NCBI GenBank assembly: GCA_033961575.1
Contig: CM066736.1
Span: 9,519,501-9,583,500, forward strand
From: Aselliscus stoliczkanus
Lineage: Eukaryota; Chordata; Mammalia; Chiroptera; Hipposideridae
Length of the DNA: 64,000 bases
Reading direction: 5' to 3'
The notes under the pieces are model-generated. The model made no database searches. It saw only the letters and a list, made by a program, of their open reading frames with translations, and was not told where the DNA came from. Below, one piece after another: positions 20,870 through 31,639 of the stretch (its first letter is position 1; each line of letters starts with the position of its first letter). Both the position numbers and the translations under genes were made by a program.

Positions 20870-22469
20870 GTTAGATAAAATGGATGCTCCACAGGGAAAT
20901 GATACCACGTGGCAGCTAGGGGTAAATGACAAATAACAGTTACATAAACAGGGAGTCTGTTGGGCCAGGTGTTACCCAGACACAAGCCATTTTCCCTTCA
21001 CCTTTATCAATAATAAATGCAGTACCCCATCAGCCGGACCTCACGACTTTTGCCTACACTGCAAGCAGATCTCGCTAAATGGACACAAACTTGCCAAACT
21101 AAGTGTACTGGAAACGTTTGCATCTTGAAACCCTCAGCAATTTGGCCACGTGTCTAAAGGCTTGGACCCCTGCAGAAGGTGCCAGCTGAATCCTCGTGCT
21201 CTTGCCTGGCAAGGAGTGCCACTTTCTGATGCCCATGATGTAGGATGGGTCTGAAAACGAGCCATCTGTGGGCAGTTCTCTCTACTACTCACTCTCCTGT
21301 CTCAAATCCATTTGCAATGGCTGTAAAAGACTGTCAGCCCAGGCTCGCAGTAAATCTTCCCCTCGCATTCAAAAAGGCTGACAGAAGACAAGCCGCTTGA
21401 GTTTTCACCCCAGCCTGGCAAACTTGTAGTCCTGCTGTGTCAGCCTTGTTTGGCCAGATAATGCCCTGAGTTTTTCCTCTCTCTCATGGTGGCTGAGGGC
21501 AGCCTTGAGCTACCCAGCTTCCTGTGGGGTTTCCTGGTGCTAGAAGAAAGAACAAACTATTCCTTGCCCCTCAGGCTGATGGCTGTTCAAATCACATGGC
21601 TCCTCTCTGGGTCTTTGTGGAAAATGGTGAAATTTTTGCTGGCAAACAGGTTTTTCTGGCTGATTCCCCTTAAGATGAATATTTCCCTTGACTGAGGGAA
21701 GCCAGGGTCTTTCAGGAATGTTTGCAGGGCAAGAAGGTTCAGTGGTGTTTGGGGGAGCCCGGAACTTGGGTATGGACCTGTTTCTGAGCCTACCTCTTAG
21801 GGTAGTCAGTGCCTAAGTTGTCGAACAGTCCTAGAAAAATAGCACATCTCCTGGGCACACTGCTTGGGATTTCGCGGCCAGGTAAGGCAGGCAAGCTGGC
21901 AGAAAAGATAGCTATGGGTTTTGAGTGCAAAAACTGGCTTTGTACTCATCTGTTCCTGACATTGTGAATAAAATCAGCCAGATGACCTCTCCAACCCTCA
22001 GTATCTACCAAATGGGGCTGAAGCTTCCGGTTCCATCTCCTGGGGCCCGTGGATAAAATCTTGGGCAAACTTTTAAAGTGCAGAATGCTTGGAAGCTGTT
22101 ACTGTTATGATGGCAATTATGGCAATAAGGGACGTATCTCTCGGGAGTGGCATTAATTGACATGTGTAAAACATGCAGAGACCTTCCTGCTGTCCCTGCT
22201 GGAAATGTGTGAATTCTTGGGAGCTTATGAGATGGAGCAATAGAATTGCTTCTGTTCCAGTTGATGTACAGATAAGCTGCTCTTCAGATGTATGGGAAGA
22301 TAAATCCGAGGGTGCCTCGTTCTCTGAGGATGCACCGGGCGTGGAAATGTGAAGACGTAACCACGCACACCTACACACACTCAAACAGATGCTGGATCGA
22401 AAGCTATTGGGCCCGTGGAGGTTTTGCCATTTCTTGCCCTTGTCCAAGCTGCTGTCCTCCAGGAGCCAG
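20870..22469. other. Unique non-coding stretch
   Basis: No gene or defined repeat is recognised. The section 20870-21150 is evenly unique and includes words such as gtttgcatcttgaaacc. It could be regulatory. Confidence 0.4.
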
Positions 22470-23185
22470 AGGGTGACTTTAGAAGGCCAACCGAATCATT
22501 ATTCACCAGCGTGTTACGTTATCTTCAATAGTTCCCCATTGCTTGTAAGAGAAACCAAACATTTTAAATAGACCTGTGAAGCCCTGCAGGGTCTCTTGCC
22601 CTTGCCCTCTTTCATGGTTCAATTTGCCTCAAGTTCTCAGATCTTTCCCAGAATAGCTGTTGCCCCTTCAGCCTGGGTCCCATCCAGAATGAACATACAT
22701 GGTGCAAACTGGACCCCAACCTGCATCTGAGAGCTGAGCCCCAGAAACAAAGGCTTCTTGTTCATGTCACTGAGGTGTTATGGTTGGTTGTTTCACAGCA
22801 GTAGCTGACTGATACAAGACACCCTGACTTTCTTTTCCTCATTCATTTTGGCCACAGATCCCAGGATGCTGCCTGGGTGGTCTTTCTCTCCTGATCACCT
22901 GAGTAACTTCTATGCAATTTCAGATCTCAGCTCAAAGCTCACTTCTCCTAAGCCCTTTGTGCCATTCAGGTTGGGTGTAAACCCTCTGTTATACTCCCTT
23001 CACAGCACTTATCAGAGTTGTACCTTTATGGGATCATTTCATGGTTATCTGTCTTCCACCCTGAAGCCCTATAAGCTCAGGAGTCCCGGTTGGGTTCATG
23101 TTTGTATCCCCAGCCCCTAACACAGGGCTTTTTCAGGCCCACAGGAGATACTCTGTACATTATTGAATAAATCAGTGAATGAAGG
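22470..23185 (+). repeat. L2 LINE 3' region
   Basis: Shows in order 'ttccccattgcttgtaagag', 'cctgtgaagccctgcagggtc', 'tctcagctcaaagctcactt', 'cttcacagcacttatcag' and 'tattgaataaatcagtgaat', the classic L2 3' end. It is split by another element at about 22650-22822. Confidence 0.75.
22650..22822 (+). repeat. Ancient retroelement 3' fragment inserted in L2
   Basis: 'cactgaggtgttatggttgg' followed by 'cagcagtagctgactgatac' is a common mammalian retroelement terminus. The exact family (L1 or MaLR) is not resolvable by eye. Confidence 0.4.
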
Positions 23186-23266
23186 GGTTGAGTCCAATTT
23201 CTCCAGGTTAAAACTATTACAATTCTAAGATGAATCTATGTGTAAAAGAGAATAAAGACATGAAAC

Positions 23267-23422
23267 GGACGGCCTGTTAGCTCAGTTGGTTGGAGTGCAG
23301 TGCTCATAACACCAAAGTTGCTGGTTCGATCCCCACGCCCTCCCCAACTAGATTGAAACAACTCCTTGGTGCTGATGGGTCCTGGAAAACACACTGTTCC
23401 CCAATTTAAAAAACACAACATT
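23267..23422 (+). mobile_element. tRNA-Ile-like SINE (type C), copy 3
   Basis: A-box ttagctcagttggttgg and B-box ggttcgatccc are intact, and 'aacaccaaagttgctgg' matches the tRNA-Ile anticodon arm region. The tail 'ccccaatttaaaaa' has lost AATAAA. Perfect 14-bp target duplication taaagacatgaaac at 23253-23266 and 23423-23436. Confidence 0.92.
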
Positions 23423-23524
23423 TAAAGACATGAAACAAGTAAAGGAAAATTTGTACACAGCAGCACATCAACAAATGCGACTGGCTTCAGGCTGAGGGTA
23501 ATCTAGGGTGGAGAATAAAGTAAG

Positions 23525-23935
23525 ATAGGGTTGGTTCATTCATCATTCATTCATTTGAGTACATGCCATACTTTGAATCTGCCATGCTAGTGAAGACTTC
23601 TAGCGGGTGATCCTTGGGCTGAGTTGGGAAGATTGTAATGTCAGGACATGAAAAGGGCCAGTTATGGCTCTTGGAGACCTGAAGGAGGAAATGACTAACT
23701 CTGGGAGCATGGAGGAATGTTTCGCAGGGGAGCGGGCTTTTGAACTGGACCATATAGATGAATCAAATTCATTAGGTGGTGTTGGAGAGGAGGCGGGGCG
23801 GATGGATATTCAAGACGAAGGGAATAGCACACAGAAAGATGGATGGGGCATGAAAGTGTTTAAAGGTTGGCAACTTGCTGGATGGTACAAATCAGGGAGG
23901 GTGAGGGTGTGAGAGCCTGGTTGGTTGGCAAATAG
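23525..23935 (-). repeat. Probable L2 fragment, antisense
   Basis: Opens with 'attcatcattcattcatttg' and continues with an L2-like antisense order. It is diverged. Confidence 0.4.
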
Positions 23936-23939
23936 AGTT

Positions 23940-24190
23940 CTTATCTATTGAGAATGTCCCCTGTGTTGTTAAATACTTGTCACATATTATGAGTCTAATC
24001 CTAGCCCCACCCACCTTCACCACCAAGGAAGTTGGTACTGTTGTCTCCTCGTTTTATAGATCAGAAAACTAAAACACAGAGAGGTTGAGTGATTTACCCA
24101 AGGTCACAAGGTGAAGAAGGGACAGGGTCAGCTCAGCTAGGCTGTCTGCAGACCACGTGTGTTAGCCATTAGGCAATTCTGCCTGCAGCC
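23940..24190 (+). repeat. MIR
   Basis: 'cgttttatagatcagaaaac', 'gagtgatttacccaaggtca' and 'gtcagctcagctaggctg' in MIR order. Confidence 0.65.
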
Positions 24191-24194
24191 TATG

Positions 24195-25120
24195 GAAAGC
24201 TGGGCTTAGCAGTCAGGATGCTGCTCTCTAGTAAGGCAAAGCATGGAAGGTTTTGCACAGGGGAGTGCTGTGGCCAGCGGTGGCACTCCTGAGAGCTGGG
24301 TTAGGGACAGTAGCACAGGGTATGTATTGGCTACACTAAAACCGAAGAAAGGAGTTCAGGGTGGGGGGTGGTGATGAGTCAGCTGAGTTAAATAGAGGTC
24401 AATTTAACAAGCAGCCACAGCTCTCTCAAGAAGTTCTCAGAAGTGGGAGAGGAGAGATTGACAGCTTATGGGAAGCTGTGAGATGCTCAGGAAAAGATAA
24501 GGAGGATCTCCGCAAATGCTTTGATGCAGGGATGGGGGTGGAGGGGTGGGGGGGTGACAGGGGAGCCCAGTGACTTTTTATGCCCAGACCTCTCAGTGCA
24601 GGAACTAATGGGAAAATAGATACCCTGGGGTTATAGAGTTTGGGTAGGGAGAAGTCAGATGGAAAAGATAGAGGTATCAGAAGGAAAGGCTAATGGAATC
24701 ACACGGGAGACATTAAAAGGCCATAAATCTGGCAGCCTGGATGGTACTTACCCAGGAATTCTGTAGAGGATGGTTAACTCTTAGAGCCCTGCTCACCTGG
24801 GGCTGGGGCTGAGCCTGGAGGGGGTCCCATGAGGGCTTCCAATAAGGGGTTTAGATTCACCCTGAGATGAATCAGAGCCTGGAGGTGTGTGTCCAGGCTG
24901 GGAGAGCTCACGGAGCCTCTGGAGATGAGAGGGAGCCCCCAATTGTGGGAGGCTAGCCTGGCGAAGGGACTTCATCACCTCAATCACTGGGGAACATTGC
25001 CTGGAAGAGTTATTTAGCCCGTGGGGAAGGGAGAACCACAGGATATAATTTATTTACCTACTCCCCGACAAAATCCTTCCCAGAAGGCTGCGGATGGTAA
25101 TTCTCTGTAATTATATCTCA
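24195..25120. other. Unique stretch, possible decayed L2 at its start
   Basis: The first 220 bp resemble an antisense L2 ('tgcacaggggagtgctgtgg'). The rest is G-rich unique sequence with no gene. Confidence 0.35.
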
Positions 25121-25124
25121 TGCG

Positions 25125-25425
25125 AGGTTCTGCAGGCTCTTAGACATGTTAACTCATTAGTGCTCGTGGCATACCTGGTAGAAAGGTGGGGAGAAGACGG
25201 CGGTGATCGTCATGGTCATCAGCCCAATGGGGAAACTGAGGCACCTCCTAAGGGGGGAGGGGCCCAGAGTCAGAGCTGTGCTTTCCTGAATATAAACTGC
25301 TTAAAGGAAGGGAGAAATCAGGCATTGCGGCCTAGGGTTCACTCTCTCTTCTTCCCGTGGTCTCTGTGTGATCTGAGGAAAGTCACTCAGCTTTGCTGGG
25401 CCATGGTTTCCTGATGGACAAGCAA
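25125..25425 (+). repeat. Two adjacent MIR fragments
   Basis: One runs to about 25290 ('caatggggaaactgaggcac'). A second lies at 25355-25425 ('tctgtgtgatctgaggaaag', 'tcactcagctttgctgggcc'). Confidence 0.6.
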
Positions 25426-25429
25426 AGAG

Positions 25430-25744
25430 AGCTGGGTGCAATAGACCGTATGGTTCCTGACTCAAGAGCCTATTTAGAAGTTTAACCTCCCACTGAGTTT
25501 TGGAGAAATACCAGGTTTGTTGTGTGATGATGATGGTGGATGTAGACTATAGGTTGAACTTTGCCACTTTGTCCATATGAGACAGTGTAATGGATCCGTC
25601 ATGGCCTTCAGAGGGGAATAAGTCTGTTGTTAGACTCTCCAGTGACCCAAAGTGAACAGTGAGGGACAGCAAAGCTAGGGTACCAGCCTTATGTCATGCA
25701 GCACATTACTTGTTAGAGGACAGGAAAATGGATTGGTTTCAAGA
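25430..25744. other. Unique non-coding stretch
   Basis: Nothing recognised. Confidence 0.4.
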
Positions 25745-26605
25745 ATGGCTACCAAAATCCCTCCCCGGTTCCTTTGCATTGTGATTTTTGCCCCTCCTTT
25801 CACCAAGAGGTGGGGTCCGTTTCCCCTTCCCAGAACCTGGGCTGATCACATAACTTGATTTTTTTTCGTTTTTTAAAGATTTTATTAGGGAATTGGGGGA
25901 GGGGAACAGCCCAGTTGTTGTCCTTCAATCTTAGTAACGGAGGGTGCGGCTAGCTCAGCTCCAAGTCCCAGTGGCCATCCGTTCGCCTGTCGGCATCTTG
26001 CGGCCACTCAGCTCAAGGTGCCGTGTTCAATCTTAGTTGCGGGTGGACATAACCCACCATCCCATGAGGGGGTTGAACCGGCAACCCTGTTGTTAGGAGC
26101 ACATGCTCTCACCAGCTGAGCCATCCTGCCACCTGTTGGCAACTCAGCGCCGCTCAGCTTGGGCACAGCTCACTGGCCCATGTGGGAATCAAACTGGTGA
26201 CCCTGTTGCTCAGAGCTGGTGCTCTTAACCAACTGAGCCACTCAGCCGGCCCCATGTGACTTGATTTGACCAATAAGGTATAGTAGGAATGATGCTGTGT
26301 GCCATCTGAAGCTGGGCCTTAAGAGATCTTACCGTTCTGTTCTCACCCTGCTGTGTTCCGGGTACCACACATAGCAGCTCCAGCTCACTGCTGACTGATG
26401 AGAACACATGTGAAGAGACAGGTCCCAGCTTTTGGCGGTGGCTGCCAAGCTCCAGACCTATGTGGGAGGTTGTCTTGGGGAACCATCACCCAAGACTCTC
26501 TAGCAGCAGCCCACCCACCAGAAATAACAAGTCATGGTTCTTTGAAGCCATTACACTTGGGATGATTGCTTTCCGAGCAATCAGTAACTCACATAGTGGG
26601 TGATG
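25745..26605 (+). repeat. Ancient retroelement, interrupted by a SINE
   Basis: 'caagaggtggggtccgtttc' and 'cagaacctgggctgatcac' resume after the SINE as 'gaccaataaggtatagtag', 'gccttaagagatcttac' and 'agccattacacttgggatga'. This is the common mammalian repeat order. The two halves join cleanly when the SINE is removed. Confidence 0.6.
25861..26253 (-). mobile_element. Dimeric tRNA-derived SINE (type D), antisense
   Basis: Read in reverse, two polymerase III heads follow each other. The first is tggctcagttggttaagagc with B-box ggtcaccagtttgattccc; the second is atggctcagctggtgagagc with B-box gttgccggttcaaccccct. Then come 'aactaagattgaa' modules and the tail CCCTAATAAAATCTTTAAAA. Near-match target duplication cacataacttgatt (25847-25860) and ccatgtgacttgatt (26252-26266). 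Confidence 0.88.
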
Positions 26606-26904
26606 GAGGTTTTCTGGTTTCTAGGAATCCTGATGTTTCTTGCATTTTGTACCAAATGCCAATGCCTTCTGCTCTTGATCCTGTTGGCAGGAGACACATG
26701 TAAACCATGTCCTTTCACCTCTCTGAGTTTCAATCTGCCCGAAGAATGAACTAGTCATGAAAGTTCTTTGTGAACCGTGAAGCAATTTTAATGTGTTGAG
26801 AAGATGATTGCTATATTTTTTCTTGCCTCCTTACTTATTGGGTTCAGCACAGGAATTCAGGTAAAGGATGAAGAAAGTCAGAGAAGGGAATGGGTGGAGA
26901 GATG
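26606..26904. other. Unique non-coding stretch
   Basis: Nothing firmly recognised. Confidence 0.4.
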
Positions 26905-27125
26905 AGAAGAAGAACATGAATTTAATGAGCACCTACTATGGTGCGAGGTACTATGTGGTGTGATTTCCAACCACTGTCTTGTCCACTCAACAATCGTAGG
27001 AAGTAGACGCTATTCTTGTACAGATGAGCAAGCTGAGGAAAGTTAAGTGGCCTCATAATTAAGCTGTGACAGAGTCAGGATTTGAACCAAGGGCTGTCTG
27101 GATAAAAAGACCAGACTTCGTCCCT
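26905..27125 (+). repeat. MIR
   Basis: 'aatgagcacctactatggtg', 'gatgagcaagctgaggaaag' and 'gagtcaggatttgaaccaag' in MIR order. Confidence 0.75.
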
Positions 27126-28084
27126 TCTTCACACTGATCTGAGCTTATATGGCGAGCTGGACAGAGGATCTGAGGCCATGTAAGATCTTTTGATTTCAAT
27201 TTGACCTTTGCCTGAAGCTGGTTTGGGGAGCGACATTAGAAACCAAGCAAGATCTTTTCTTTTTAGCTCCGCTTCTGACTTTAGATCAGGCAAGGTCCTG
27301 ATAGGAAAGGGAATTCTTCCCAGACTATTCAGCCAGGAGGTGTTTAATACAAGGACTGCTTACAAGGGGTAAGCAGGGTTAAGGGACTCAGCACAGAATG
27401 CTACATCTCTCTGGGGCCAGCGACAGTGGGAACTGTCGCCACCCTAAGGGCTGCAGGGGCCCCAGGGTGGGAAGTATGGCGGCAGTGAGTACAGAAACCA
27501 TGGAGATGGGCTGCTCAGCATGAGCTACGGTCATGGGGGGTCACTTTTGGGGAGGGGCAGGGAATAGATACCCTGACATGACCTTTTAATGCACCCTCCC
27601 TCCTGTCTGCTGCCAGTGCCTCCCAGAAGCTGAGCCCAATCGGAAGCCAGAGGGCAAGGGGCTGGTGATGTATCTGCAGGGGTTGGCCCCTGGGCACAGG
27701 GCACAGCAGAGAAGGTGGAGCATGGATCTTTGTGTGTGTGTGTGGGGGGGATGGAGACTAAGCAGCACAGACTTGGCCTTGTCCCCTGTCCTCTTTGAGC
27801 CTCCCATTGGGAACATATCCAGTGACCTTGAGACTGTTTTTCACAAAGAAAGGGGACTCTTGGGTGCATTGCAATAGGTGTACTGGGTATTTCCTGGAAC
27901 CTCGGTGCGCTCACCAAGCCCTGTGCAAAACACTCTCTCCACCTGTCAGCACCTAGATAGGCTCAAGTGCACGGCTGTCGCACTTGGAGAGGAATTTGGA
28001 GTGTGTGTGTCTCCCAGCCACTCTCAGCTCCTCTTTATCGGGAGTCTTATTTTAAAAGATAGTGTTTATTTGTTGAAGTCGTTG
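27126..28084. other. Unique stretch
   Basis: No gene. A short TG array lies at 27730-27743. Frames on both strands lack any domain. Confidence 0.4.
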
Positions 28085-28245
28085 ATTTTATTATTTACCA
28101 GCTGGGTAACTTTGGAGATGTCATGTCTCCTCTCAGGGCCTCAGTCTTCTCCTCTGTAAAATGGAGGATTAGAATGAGCATTGAATAAGAATGACCATGG
28201 ATAGCTCTTAGAACAGGGCTGGGTACTCCCTAAGCACACAGGGAC
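28085..28245 (+). repeat. MIR
   Basis: 'ccagctgggtaactttggag', 'agggcctcagtcttctcctc' and 'tgtaaaatggaggattagaa' in MIR order. Confidence 0.7.
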
Positions 28246-28389
28246 TGAGAATTCTTTTTCTTCTCCTTCATCTCTTCCTTCTCCTCTTCCTCCTCCTGCT
28301 GTCCTGGGGGCTAAGACCTGTGCATCAGAGAAAGGCCCCAACACGAAGTAACTTTCACCAGGTTGGATAACCACAAAATAGAAAACCAT

Positions 28390-28590
28390 GAAATTCATAA
28401 ATCGTTGAATACTTTCCCCGTGCTGTGCACTGTGATGGGCCCTTGGTATATTCGGTTTCTCACTTTCAGAGAGCCCTGGGAGGTACGTGTTCTTGTGCCT
28501 TCTGTGCTGATTAGGAAACCAAGGCTCAGAGATTTAACTTGTCCCAGGCCACTCACCAAGAAAATGGCAGGGCCTAGGTGACAACCCAAG
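28390..28590 (+). repeat. MIR
   Basis: 'ccgtgctgtgcactgtgatg', 'aggaaaccaaggctcagaga' and 'ccaggccactcaccaag' in MIR order. Confidence 0.55.
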
Positions 28591-28599
28591 TCTTGGTGG

Positions 28600-28975
28600 G
28601 CAGGGGCAAACCCCTTACTGGGGACCTACCAAGCACGAGGTGAAGGAATGCAAACACACAGGAAGCTGGGACCTTGCTGTCCGAATTCGAACATGCCTGG
28701 GACAAGATAATCGCCCACACCAAAACACGTTCCCCACACTCCATGTGACTAAAGATGAGTCCTGATATCTCTCCCTATCAGAGATGGGCTAATACTCCTC
28801 ATATTGAGTGGCTGAGGAACCGGGAGGCAGGAGGGACCACAAAGAACAGGGCGGGTTAGGAGTAGGTGGTTGAGTGCCCGGCAGGAGTGCAGGGGTGAGA
28901 CAGTTGTTGGTCACTTGTATTACTCCTTGGAACTGTAGCTGTCTCTTTAGAACGCCTTGTGTGTTTTGTTGTTGT
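28600..28975. other. Unique non-coding stretch
   Basis: Nothing recognised. Confidence 0.4.
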
Positions 28976-28979
28976 TGTC

Positions 28980-29378
28980 GTTGTAATTGTATGAATCTGC
29001 CAGGGCCACAGACTGGGGATCTTCAACAACAGAAATGTATTTTCTCACATTTCTGGTGGCTGGAAGTCCAAGGTCAAGGTGCTGGCTGAGTCAGTTCACT
29101 CTGAGCCTTTCTCCTTGGCTGACAGGTGGCCGCCTTCTTGCTTTTTCTTCACATGGTTGTCCTTCTATGAATGCTGTGGTGTCTCCCTTTGTCCCGATCT
29201 CTTTTTGTAAGGACACCAGTCAGGTTGGATTAGGGGCTGCCCTGAAGACCTCATTTAACTTAATGACCTCTTTAAAGGTCTGTCTCCAAATACTGTCACA
29301 TTCAGAGGTCCTGGGTGTTAAAGATTTCAACATGGGAATTTTGGGGGACACAATTTAGTCCAAAATCTTTAGGATTAT
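28980..29378 (+). repeat. L1-type LINE 3' end
   Basis: 'caacaacagaaatgtatttt', 'ggtggctggaagtccaaggt', 'ggattaggggctgccctg' and 'tcaacatgggaattttgggg' occur in the order of a common mammalian L1 3' end. Confidence 0.65.
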
Positions 29379-29676
29379 TATTATTTTTTTAGTTCCAAAG
29401 TGATATGAGATTGAACCTTGTGACACTGCTGATAATCAGCTGTTTTCGACCTACAGAAATGGTGATTTCATTTGCAACCTGTTCTGCGTTCCTTGTGGAG
29501 GAAAATTCAAATGCCACTCCTGACTGCCGCAGTATCACAATGTCGCTATGTGAACACCGGTGACAAGTGTGCAAGACAAATAGCATGTGAGGGGGTGGGG
29601 GAAGAAAACCAGCTAGGACCCCTGTCACAGCTAGAACACGGTCTCTTTTGCAGGCCACTAACCTTCCTTGTCCTTC

Positions 29677-29689
29677 ATACACACACACG

Positions 29690-29725
<36 letters not shown>
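29677..29725. repeat. (CA)n with (CG)n core
   Basis: Uninterrupted alternating purine-pyrimidine run of about 49 bp: CA units, then five to six CG steps at about 29688-29698, then CA units again. Confidence 0.95.
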
Positions 29726-29732
<7 letters not shown>

Positions 29733-29869
29733 GTGTGGCATGTATCCAACCTGTGTTTCTTGACAGATAGCTTTCATTTTCTTGTTCCTTCCTTCCTCTT
29801 CTCTACCCCAGAAAATCTCTGTTCCACAGAGGATCTCATTATGGGACAGTAGGCCAGCTTATCAGCATA

Positions 29870-30105
29870 GCTGTGGCTACAGGGTCTAAGCATCTTACAT
29901 ATACAAATAACTTCGCCCTTAGGACAGCCCTGTAAAGGAAGTGCCGTCATTATCCCCATTTAACAGGCGGGTAAAACGAGGCATTGAGAGACTATATATA
30001 ACTTCCCCGAAGTCATACATACTAGTAAGTGTCGAGCTGGAATTTGAATCCAGGCAGACTGGTTCTAGATGCTGTGCTTTTAACCACTACCCTCTATTAC
30101 CTTTT
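29870..30105 (+). repeat. MIR
   Basis: 'gtctaagcatcttacatata', 'tatccccatttaacaggcgg', 'gtaaaacgaggcattgagag' and 'gctggaatttgaatccaggc' in MIR order. Confidence 0.75.
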
Positions 30106-30344
30106 GCACAATGGCTAAATCCAGCTGGGAACATCCAAGTGAGGACTCTATGAGCTGCGCCTTAGACAGATCACTGGGGACAGCGACACAACTTCCTTTT
30201 TCCAGCACCTGTTCAAATCCTGTATCTGAGACCAGGATTTCTTCCAGCTCTTGCCGTCTTCGGGACAAACTATATCTGTGGCCTCTTTTCTAGGGCACTG
30301 GAAGTGACAGCTGAGACCTGCTTAGTGACATCATGGGAATTTGA

Positions 30345-30465
30345 GTGCATAGCCTCGGTGATAGTAATTACTGGCCTCACAGAATGACGGGGAAGATGAA
30401 TGAGATAGTGCACGGAAGGAGGCTGGTGCAGTGCCGGGCACTTAGGAGGCACCCAGTGTGGCGGT
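30345..30465 (+). repeat. MIR fragment
   Basis: 'agatgaatgagatagtgcac' and 'cagtgccgggcacttaggag' match the MIR 3' part. Confidence 0.5.
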
Positions 30466-30564
30466 TACAGTTGGCCTTGTCTGTTGTGTTGTAGTCTGTA
30501 AGTTCCTAGGCCCATAATGCAAATTCGACGGCTTGGGGTACCATTGAAGGGGGCGGGGAGGGGA

Positions 30565-30745
30565 GGATGAATGGAGATTTGCGGAGCACTTACTATGAGC
30601 ACCCTGGGAGGCACCTCACATGTATCATCTCATAGTCTTTGCAAACAACGCGAAGGATCATGATACCCATTTCACAGATGAGGAGACTAAGGTTTGGAAT
30701 GAACTTGTTCAAGGTCACGCAGCTAGAAAGTGGTGGAATTGGACT
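30565..30745 (+). repeat. MIR
   Basis: 'gcggagcacttactatgagc', 'cagatgaggagactaaggtt' and 'caaggtcacgcagctagaaa' in MIR order. Confidence 0.75.
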
Positions 30746-30761
30746 TTCAATCATATCTTTT

Positions 30762-30940
30762 TTCTTTTTTTTAAATTTTATTGGGGAACAGTGTGTTTTT
30801 CCAGGACCCATCAGCTCCAAGTCAAATAGTTGTTTCAATCTAGTTGTGGAGAGTGCAGCTCAGTGGCCCATGTGGGGATTGAACCAGCAACCTTGGTGTG
30901 ATGAGCACTGCGCTCTAACCACTTGAGCTAACTGGTCTCC
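30762..30940 (-). mobile_element. tRNA-Ile-like SINE (type C), copy 4, antisense
   Basis: In reverse it reads 'ccagttagctcaagtggtta', B-box ggttcaatccc, 'ccacatgggccactgagctg', 'ccacaactagattgaaa' and CCCCAATAAAATTT. Target duplication ctttcaatcatatctttt (30744-30761) and ctttaattatctctttt (30941-30957), which has diverged. Confidence 0.87.
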
Positions 30941-31171
30941 CTTTAATTATCTCTTTTGCTTAGTCCTTTCTCTGAAACATCACTTATTTCTCCCTGGTCC
31001 ACTTTGTCATTTCTCTTGGCATGCAAACTCATTCTTATAACTCCAGAATTTTTAAAATTTGAGGCATAATTTATGTGCAGTAAAATTGAGCTTTTTTTAG
31101 TGTACAGTCCTAAGTTTCATAAATGCATACAGTCATGTCACCACCACCATGATCAAGATCTAGAACATTTC

Positions 31172-31615
31172 GGGGCTGGCCGAGTGGCGCATTGGTTAAG
31201 CGCTGGTTTTAGGATGCCAGCGGCCCCAGTTCGGATCCCACATATGAGGGCCAGTGACACTGCCCTCTACAGCTAACAACAGCTCCACTTGGAGCTGGGC
31301 TGTGCGAGCCCCAGCGACGGTGTAGGCTGCAGCCCCTGCTGCAGTGGGCTGCCATAGGCTACGGTGAGTGGCAGGCAGCCAGCGTGAGCGGCTGGCAGCT
31401 GGTGTGAGCTGCCAAGAGCTGCTGTGAATGGCCGTCCAGAGGCTGGCGACAGATCTGCCTCACCCGAGAAGAGCGCAATGATGATACCAACATGGGCCAG
31501 TGAAGCAACGTCCTCCACAACTAGACTGAAGAACAAAAGGACAGCAACTTGTCTGTTCCCCTCCCCTGTTCCCCTCTCCCAATTCCCCAATAAAATCTTT
31601 AAAAAAAAAAAGGAG
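31172..31615 (+). mobile_element. Composite SINE (type B), copy 1
   Basis: The first roughly 95 bp are the type A head, including the long hairpin arm and the box 'gttcggatccc'. A GC-rich body of about 220 bp with short gctgc/gagc repeats follows. The end has the module shared with types C and D ('acatgggccagtgaagc', 'ctccacaactagactgaag') and CCCCAATAAAATCTTTAAAA. Target duplication agatctagaacatttc (31156-31171) and agatctagagcatttc (31616-31631). Confidence 0.92.
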
Positions 31616-31639
31616 AGATCTAGAGCATTTCCATCAGCG

